DNA of 11,813 nt. Origin: Limnohabitans sp. Lineage in GTDB: Bacteria > Pseudomonadota > Gammaproteobacteria > Burkholderiales > Burkholderiaceae_C. Shown piece after piece: positions 8,249 to 11,813 of this stretch. Where the stretch lies: positions 1 through 11,813 of the forward strand of contig VEQI01000069.1 of assembly GCA_018883305.1 (NCBI GenBank). The letters run 5' to 3'. A program made the translations under genes and the position numbers. Position 1 is the first letter of the stretch, and each line of letters starts with the position of its first letter. The notes under the pieces were generated by a model. The model had not been told where the DNA came from and made no database searches. It worked only from the letters and a program-made list of their open reading frames with translations.

Positions 8249-8288
8249 TCGGCCTAAGGCGATCACTCAGGCCCCCTGTTGCGGACAT

Positions 8289-8317
8289 AAAAAAAGCTCC
8301 CATGTGGGAGCTTTTTT
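8289..8317. terminator. Bidirectional intrinsic terminator between lptC and the RRM gene
   Basis: A perfect 8-bp stem AGCTCCCA (8295-8302) / TGGGAGCT (8305-8312) has a 2-base centre. It is flanked by an A-run (8289-8295) and a T-run (8312-8317), so it reads as a U-tailed hairpin on both strands. It lies about 40 bases after the lptC stop and about 30 bases after the stop of the convergent RRM gene, so it can serve both. Confidence 0.92.
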
Positions 8318-8346
8318 GTCAGCGGATGTGACGGATCCGTCGTGGA

Positions 8347-8823
8347 TCAGTAGTCGCCACCACGGCCACCACCACCCTGGCGAGACGCGCCGTAGGGGCT
8401 GCGGAAGCTGCCATCATTGCCGCCGTCACGACGACCACCGCCGTAGCCGCCGCCACCTTCACGGCGACCACCACCGTAGCCACCGCCACCGCCGCCGTAA
8501 CCGCCGCCACCACCACCACCGTAGCCGCCGCCACCACCGCCACCAAAGCCACCCGAACGGGGTGGGCGGCGCGGCTCCATCGGGCGGGCCTCGTTCACAA
8601 CCAGGCTGCGGCCGCCCATGGGCTGACCGTTCATGCCTTCAATGGCTGCTTGCGCTTCGGCGTCGCTGCCCATTTCGACAAAGCCGAAACCTTTGGAGCG
8701 ACCGGTATCGCGCTCCATCATGACCTTGGCACTGGTGACCACGCCAAACTGGCTGAAAGATTGCTCGAGATCGCCGTCGCGCACCGTGTACGGCAGATTA
8801 CCCACGTAAAGCTTGTTGCCCAT
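8347..8823 (-). CDS. Glycine-rich RNA-binding protein with one RRM domain
   Basis: This 158-aa protein has an N-terminal RNA recognition motif (about 3-80) and a low-complexity tail. RNP2 is LYVGNL (5-10) and RNP1 is KGFGFVEM (44-51), both matching consensus, with aromatic residues in place to stack on RNA. From residue 91 the sequence is almost entirely Gly with periodic Tyr and Arg (GGY, GGGR), ending in GRGGDY. Bacterial proteins of this kind resemble cyanobacterial Rbp and plant cold-induced glycine-rich proteins, and related bacterial genes are often cold- or stress-responsive. A role in RNA chaperoning or mRNA binding is inferred, not shown. The start at 8823 has AGGAG eight bases upstream; a start at 8844 would add seven unconserved residues. 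It faces lptC across a shared terminator. Confidence 0.92.
   Translation of the reverse strand: MGNKLYVGNLPYTVRDGDLEQSFSQFGVVTSAKVMMERDTGRSKGFGFVEMGSDAEAQAAIEGMNGQPMGGRSLVVNEARPMEPRRPPRSGGFGGGGGGGYGGGGGGGYGGGGGGYGGGRREGGGGYGGGRRDGGNDGSFRSPYGASRQGGGGRGGDY
8431..8553 (-). repeat. Imperfect glycine-codon repeat encoding the Gly/Tyr/Arg tail
   Basis: The stretch encodes residues 91 to about 131 of the RRM protein, built from variants of (Gly)3-7-Tyr and Gly-Gly-Gly-Arg-Arg. On the plus strand it appears as CCACC/GCCGCC runs interrupted by GTAGCC or GTAACC. The DNA repeat is in frame and imperfect, so it looks like codon-level low complexity that could change length by slippage. It is not a CRISPR-like or mobile repeat. 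Confidence 0.75.
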
Positions 8824-8965
8824 GAAAGGGACTCCTAAGAACACAAAAACATAGCGATGGGGTCCCAGGGCACGACGCCAAACAAGAAGAAGCGGGGGCG
8901 CGAAACTGACCGATCACTGCACTCATCCGGCGTGACGGTACAAGCCCATGACACCAGACGAGATC

Positions 8966-8971
8966 ATTATG
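8966..8971 (-). promoter_or_regulatory. Possible -10 element upstream of the RRM gene
   Basis: On the minus strand CATAAT (5 of 6 to the -10 consensus) lies in a locally AT-rich stretch. The nearest -35-like TTGGTT is 19 bp upstream, which is poor spacing. If used, it gives a 5' leader of about 135 nt before the RRM start codon. Weak evidence. Confidence 0.3.
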
Positions 8972-8981
8972 GAGGGAAAAT

Positions 8982-9029
8982 ATGTCGAAAAACCAAGCGT
9001 TTTCCATTAGTTGCAGCTATTTCCTCTAG
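8982..9029 (+). CDS. Possible 15-codon small ORF (MSKNQAFSISCSYFL)
   Basis: An ATG at 8982 is preceded by GGAGGG (8971-8976) at good spacing, one of the best Shine-Dalgarno matches in the window. It opens a 15-codon frame ending in TAG. The region lies between two minus-strand genes, amtB and the RRM gene, and is AT-richer than its surroundings. No promoter was recognised on this strand and the peptide resembles no known family. It may be chance, a remnant, or a leader-type or regulatory peptide. Confidence 0.2.
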   Translation: MSKNQAFSISCSYFL

Positions 9030-9038
9030 AAATGCTGC
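9013..9038. other. Stem-loop downstream of amtB
   Basis: The sequence pairs as a 10-bp stem with one bulged base: GCAGC plus ATTTC against GAAAT plus GCTGC on the minus strand, around a TAGAG loop. It lies about 13 bases after the amtB stop (9051-9053). No T-run follows directly on the minus strand, so it is not a canonical intrinsic terminator. It could be a 3'-end stabilising or weak termination structure, or part of the region upstream of the RRM gene. Confidence 0.45.
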
Positions 9039-9050
9039 CACTGTGTGCGG

Positions 9051-10256
9051 TCAGGCCTCCATCTCACGCTCGGCCGAGGCACTGATGCGGTGAATGCTCA
9101 AATCCGCGCCGTTGAATTCTTCCTCGGCGTCCAGGCGCAAGCCGCCGCAGACTTGTTTCACCAAGGCATAGACCACGGTGCCACCCAACAGCGCCCAGCA
9201 AACACCGCCCAGGGTGCCTACCAGCTGAGCCCCCAGGCTGACGCCGCCCAGGCCGCCCAGGGCGGTGGAGCCAAAAATGCCTGCCGCAATGCCGCCCCAG
9301 GTGCCACACAGGCCATGCAGGGGCCAGACACCCAGCACATCATCAATCTTCCAGCGGTTTTGGGTCAGGGTGAACATGTAGACAAACAGGGCGCCCGCCA
9401 CCGCGCCCACCACCAGGGCGCCTAGCGGATGCATCAGGTCCGAACCCGCGCAGACGGCCACCAGACCCGCCAGCGGGCCGTTGTGCACGAAGCCCGGATC
9501 GTTGCGCCCGACCACCAGGGCTGCCAGGGTGCCACCCACCATGGCCATCAATGAGTTGACAGCCACCAGACCAGACATCTTGTCCAGGGTTTGTGCACTC
9601 ATGACGTTGAAGCCAAACCAGCCCACGATCAGAATCCAGGCGCCCAGGGCCAGGAACGGAATGCTTGACGGCGGGTGAACCGACATGCCGCCGCCCTTGC
9701 GGTAACGGTTGGTGCGCGAGCCCAGCAGCAACACGGCAGGCAAGGCAATCCAGCCACCCACGGCGTGCACCACCACGGAGCCGGCAAAATCATGGAACTC
9801 CTCACCCGTGAGGTTCTTCACCCAGGCCTGCAGACCGAAGTGCTGGTTCCAGGCAATACCCTCAAAGAACGGATACACCAGCCCCACGATCAAGGCCGTG
9901 GCCAAGAGCTGGGGCCAGAAACGCGCACGCTCGGCAATGCCACCAGAGATGATGGCGGGAATGGCTGCGGCAAAGGTCAACAGGAAAAAGAACTTCACCA
10001 GGTCATAGCCGTTGCGTGCGGCCAACGTTTCCGCGCTGACCAGAAAGTGCGTGCCATAGGCCACGCTGTAGCCCACCAGAAAGTACACCAGCGTGGACAG
10101 GCTGAAGTCGACCAGAATTTTCACCAGGGCGTTCACCTGGTTCTTTTTGCGGACGGTACCCAGCTCCAGAAAAGCAAAACCGGCGTGCATGGCCAGCACC
10201 ATGATGGCGCCAAGCAAGATGAACAGAGCATCCGCGCCCTGTTTGAGTGCATCCAT
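9051..10256 (-). CDS. amtB: Ammonium transporter (Amt family)
   Basis: Amt proteins form inner-membrane trimers that conduct ammonium at low external nitrogen. The 401-aa product has about eleven hydrophobic helices and the family signature DFAGSVVVHAVGG (156-168). The twin pore histidines are H164 and H314 (WPLHGLCGTWGG). Likely Phe-gate residues lie in LLTFAAAIP (F95) and WFGFNVMS (F216), and SGGIAERARFWPQ follows helix three. It lacks an E. coli-type signal peptide. The cytoplasmic tail, rich in acidic residues and containing NGADLSIH, is the kind PII proteins bind. Start 10256 has AAGGAA five bases upstream; the frame stays open to 10451 but that extension is not membrane-like. No glnK lies adjacent in this window. 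A sigma-54-type promoter lies upstream. Confidence 0.96.
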   Translation of the reverse strand: MDALKQGADALFILLGAIMVLAMHAGFAFLELGTVRKKNQVNALVKILVDFSLSTLVYFLVGYSVAYGTHFLVSAETLAARNGYDLVKFFFLLTFAAAIPAIISGGIAERARFWPQLLATALIVGLVYPFFEGIAWNQHFGLQAWVKNLTGEEFHDFAGSVVVHAVGGWIALPAVLLLGSRTNRYRKGGGMSVHPPSSIPFLALGAWILIVGWFGFNVMSAQTLDKMSGLVAVNSLMAMVGGTLAALVVGRNDPGFVHNGPLAGLVAVCAGSDLMHPLGALVVGAVAGALFVYMFTLTQNRWKIDDVLGVWPLHGLCGTWGGIAAGIFGSTALGGLGGVSLGAQLVGTLGGVCWALLGGTVVYALVKQVCGGLRLDAEEEFNGADLSIHRISASAEREMEA

Positions 10257-10281
10257 GAGAGTTCCTTGGAAAAATGCGTTG

Positions 10282-10345
10282 TTTTGGTGCGAAATCCGGG
10301 GCTTTTGCACCCGTGAGCCGAAATAGAGCAAGGACCGCACCAAAA
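10282..10345. repeat. 10-bp inverted repeat flanking the amtB promoter/leader
   Basis: TTTTGGTGCG at 10282-10291 and its exact complement CGCACCAAAA at 10336-10345 are separated by 44 bases. The distal arm overlaps the -24 part of the predicted sigma-54 element; the proximal arm would lie in the amtB 5' leader. It may be a paired regulator-binding site or chance. Confidence 0.45.
10327..10342 (-). promoter_or_regulatory. Sigma-54 (-24/-12) promoter of amtB
   Basis: On the minus strand the sequence is TGGTGCGGTCCTTGCT. It fits the relaxed RpoN pattern TGGYRCG-N4-TTGCW, with GG and GC exactly 10 bases apart. Transcription would start near 10316, giving a leader of about 60 nt before the ATG at 10256. 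Sigma-54/NtrC control is established for many amtB and glnK-amtB genes, so context supports it. No clear NtrC dyad was recognised upstream. Confidence 0.65.
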
Positions 10346-10397
10346 TCATTCCTGCTGTGCCAGGGTGGGTCATGACAGGCGTTCCCCGCCGCCTGCT

Positions 10398-10406
10398 TGC
10401 TATACT
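10398..10406 (+). promoter_or_regulatory. Extended -10 promoter of metX
   Basis: TGC-TATACT is a complete extended -10 (TGn plus 5 of 6 to TATAAT). The -35 region at 17-bp spacing is poor. The start would be about A10413, two bases before the riboswitch P1 stem, so transcript and aptamer begin almost together. Confidence 0.65.
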
Positions 10407-10414
10407 GATGTCAC

Positions 10415-10466
10415 AGCGCCGATTTCCTCGTGTTTGCGGGCGCTCTACCAAGTTCAGCTAAAGACA
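10415..10466 (+). promoter_or_regulatory. SAM-II-type riboswitch (SAM-alpha) in the metX leader
   Basis: This leader RNA matches the SAM-II pattern, a pseudoknot that binds S-adenosylmethionine and lowers expression of methionine genes. P1 is AGCGCC (10415-10420) paired with GGCGCT (10439-10444). The loop starts with the conserved GATTT (10421-10425) and contains TTGC (10434-10437). The tail has the conserved GCTAAAG (10457-10463), whose GC can pair with the loop GC to form the pseudoknot. The second pseudoknot helix is only partly evident (TGT with ACA). Its position between an extended -10 promoter and metX is the classical place for this RNA. The call comes from motif recognition without a covariance model. 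Confidence 0.8.
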
Positions 10467-10472
10467 GTGCCC

Positions 10473-10505
10473 ACCCGGTCGCGTTTTTGGCGTTGCCGGG
10501 TTTTT
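10473..10505 (+). terminator. Terminator-like hairpin abutting the metX start codon
   Basis: ACCCGG (10473-10478) pairs with CCGGGT (10496-10501), with an inner CGC/GCG helix (10480-10482 / 10490-10492), followed by TTTTT (10501-10505). The metX ATG begins at 10507. The hairpin follows the aptamer by six bases, so it can be the expression platform. Because its 3' arm occupies the ribosome-binding region, it could act on transcription, translation or both. Confidence 0.65.
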
Positions 10506-10506
10506 C

Positions 10507-11655
10507 ATGTCCTTTGTTGCCACACCGCAGTCCATGCACTTTGCCGAGCCGTTAAGGCTGCAAAGCGGAGCGAGCCTGCGCGACTACACCCTGGCCTATG
10601 AAACCTATGGCACTCTCAATGCCGAGCGCTCCAACGCGGTGCTGATCTGCCACGCGCTCAATGCCTCGCACCACGTGGCGGGGGTGTATGCGGACCAGGC
10701 GCGCAGCGAGGGCTGGTGGGACAACATGGTGGGCCCCGGCAAGTCGGTGGATACCAACCGCTGGTTCGTGATTGGCGTGAACAACCTGGGTTCGTGTTTT
10801 GGCTCCACCGGGCCCATGCACCGACACCCGGACACGGGCGAGGTGTACGGCGCCGACTTCCCGGTCGTGACCGTCGAAGACTGGGTGGATGCGCAGGCCC
10901 GCTTGCTGGATCGCCTGGGAATCGACACGCTGGCGGCGGTCATGGGCGGCAGTCTGGGCGGCATGCAGGCGCTGAGCTGGACCTTGCGTTATCCCCTGCG
11001 CGTGCGGCATGCGGTGGTGGTGGCCAGTGCGCCCAACCTCAATGCCGAGAACATTGCTTTCAATGAAGTGGCACGGCGTGCCATCGTCACCGACCCGGAT
11101 TTTCATGGCGGACATTTCTACCGCCATGGCGTGGTGCCCAAGCGCGGCTTGCGCATTGCGCGCATGATCGGGCACATCACCTATCTGAGCGATGACGTGA
11201 TGAACGAAAAGTTCGGGCGCAGTCTGCGTGAGGCGGTGGGCCAGGCGTCGGCAGACCCGTACCGCTACACCACCCAGGACATCGAGTTTCAGATCGAGAG
11301 CTATCTGCGTTATCAAGGTGACAAGTTCAGTGAGTACTTCGACGCCAACACGTATTTGCTGATCACGCGGGCGCTGGATTACTTTGATCCGGCGCGGCAT
11401 CATGGCGGAGATTTGAGTGCCGCGCTGGCGGGCACACAGGCCCGGTTCCTGCTGGTGAGCTTCAGCACCGATTGGCGCTTTTCGCCAGCGCGCAGCCGTG
11501 AGATTGTCAGCGCCTTGCTGCGCAACCGGCGCGAGGTGACGTACGCGGAAATCGATGCTCCCCATGGGCACGATGCCTTTTTGTTGGATGACCCCCGTTA
11601 TCTCAACCTGGTGCGCTCCTACTTCGAGAACATCGACACGCCGGAGGCCGCATGA
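10507..11655 (+). CDS. metX: Homoserine O-acyltransferase MetX
   Basis: MetX acylates L-homoserine from an acyl-CoA, the first committed step of methionine synthesis. The 382-aa alpha/beta-hydrolase has CHALNASHHVAG (48-59), the block NNLGSCFGSTGP (92-103), and the nucleophile elbow GGSLGGMQ with S149. D322 in SFSTDWRFSP and H355 in APHGHDAFL complete the triad. Length and domain order are normal. Acetyl versus succinyl preference cannot be read with certainty: MetX enzymes paired with MetW, with a TDWRFSP segment, are often annotated as succinyltransferases, so the older name homoserine O-acetyltransferase may mislead. The ATG at 10507 gives the usual N-terminus but lacks a standard Shine-Dalgarno, because the upstream bases are the terminator-like hairpin. 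The stop overlaps metW by 4 nt. Confidence 0.96.
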   Translation: MSFVATPQSMHFAEPLRLQSGASLRDYTLAYETYGTLNAERSNAVLICHALNASHHVAGVYADQARSEGWWDNMVGPGKSVDTNRWFVIGVNNLGSCFGSTGPMHRHPDTGEVYGADFPVVTVEDWVDAQARLLDRLGIDTLAAVMGGSLGGMQALSWTLRYPLRVRHAVVVASAPNLNAENIAFNEVARRAIVTDPDFHGGHFYRHGVVPKRGLRIARMIGHITYLSDDVMNEKFGRSLREAVGQASADPYRYTTQDIEFQIESYLRYQGDKFSEYFDANTYLLITRALDYFDPARHHGGDLSAALAGTQARFLLVSFSTDWRFSPARSREIVSALLRNRREVTYAEIDAPHGHDAFLLDDPRYLNLVRSYFENIDTPEAA

Positions 11656-11813
11656 GCGAGATGGCCGTGATTCGCCTGCTGGCCGAACTGGTGCCTGAGG
11701 GCAGCCGCGTGCTCGACCTGGGCTGTGGGGATGGCGCCTTGCTGGACTACTTGCAGCGTCATCGGGGATGTTCGGGCTACGGGGTGGAGTTGGACGACCG
11801 CAATGTCCTGGCC
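11652..11813 (+). CDS. metW: Methionine biosynthesis protein MetW (partial, runs off the window)
   Basis: The first 54 codons are present. The sequence is a class I methyltransferase-like N-terminus: glycine-rich motif I VLDLGCGDGALL (20-31), then GYGVELDDRNV (42-52), where the acidic residue ends strand two. MetW is needed with MetX for methionine synthesis in Pseudomonas and related bacteria and has been proposed to act with it on homoserine. Its biochemical role is less settled than that of MetX. The ATG overlaps the metX stop as ATGA, implying translational coupling and shared control by the upstream SAM-responsive leader. Confidence 0.93.
   Translation, partial: MSEMAVIRLLAELVPEGSRVLDLGCGDGALLDYLQRHRGCSGYGVELDDRNVLA

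Noticed and set aside
8431..8553. Periodic CCACC/GTAGCC pattern that might suggest a CRISPR or satellite array
   Set aside because: It is in frame with the RRM gene, encodes its glycine-rich tail, and has no spacers of uniform length.
10257..10451. N-terminal extension of the amtB frame by 65 codons
   Set aside because: The extension is Arg-rich and non-membrane, crosses the sigma-54 element, and the internal ATG at 10256 has a good ribosome-binding site and the family N-terminus.
10363..10476. GGGTGGG (10363-10369) is an exact complement of CCCACCC (10470-10476) and might form an antiterminator
   Set aside because: The first arm lies upstream of the predicted metX transcription start, so it would not be in the transcript.
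10552..11571. A 339-codon minus-strand open frame
   Set aside because: It lies entirely opposite metX, which has full family motifs. The antisense product has no recognisable domain.

Overview
This window reads as chromosomal housekeeping DNA from a Gram-negative betaproteobacterium, most likely Burkholderiales and Comamonadaceae-like. The basis is the rpmH-rnpA-yidD-yidC-mnmE order, an LPS (Kdo and Lpt) gene set, a metX-metW pair, moderately high GC and the style of the proteins. The genus cannot be fixed from this sequence alone.

Layout: (1) Bases 1-3930, plus strand: the end of rpmH, then rnpA, yidD, yidC and mnmE. This is the ribosomal protein L34, RNase P, membrane insertase and tRNA modification cluster often found near the replication origin. 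rnpA/yidD and yidD/yidC overlap by 4 nt, and mnmE follows yidC after 4 nt, so the run looks cotranscribed. (2) Bases 3949-5949 (or 5985), minus strand: a Kef-type CPA2 cation/proton antiporter with a C-terminal NAD-binding (TrkA-N) domain. It converges on mnmE and diverges from the next operon. (3) Bases 6040-8248, plus strand: kdsD-kdsC-lptC with coupled start/stop overlaps, for Kdo synthesis and LPS export. It is closed by a strong bidirectional terminator, and lptA and lptB are not next to it. (4) Bases 8347-8823, minus strand: a small RRM protein with a glycine-rich tail, preceded by a roughly 225-nt intergenic stretch that holds a possible promoter, a stem-loop and a 15-codon ORF. (5) Bases 9051-10256, minus strand: an Amt ammonium transporter with a sigma-54-type -24/-12 element upstream. 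(6) Bases 10398-11813, plus strand: an extended -10 promoter, a SAM-II-type riboswitch and an intrinsic terminator-like hairpin leading into metX, overlapped by metW, which runs off the window.

No mobile elements, CRISPR arrays, rRNA or tRNA genes were seen. No new multi-gene system is evident. The most interesting signals are regulatory: the metX leader, a predicted leaderless kdsD transcript, the sigma-54 promoter of amtB, and the low-complexity tail and upstream region of the RRM gene.
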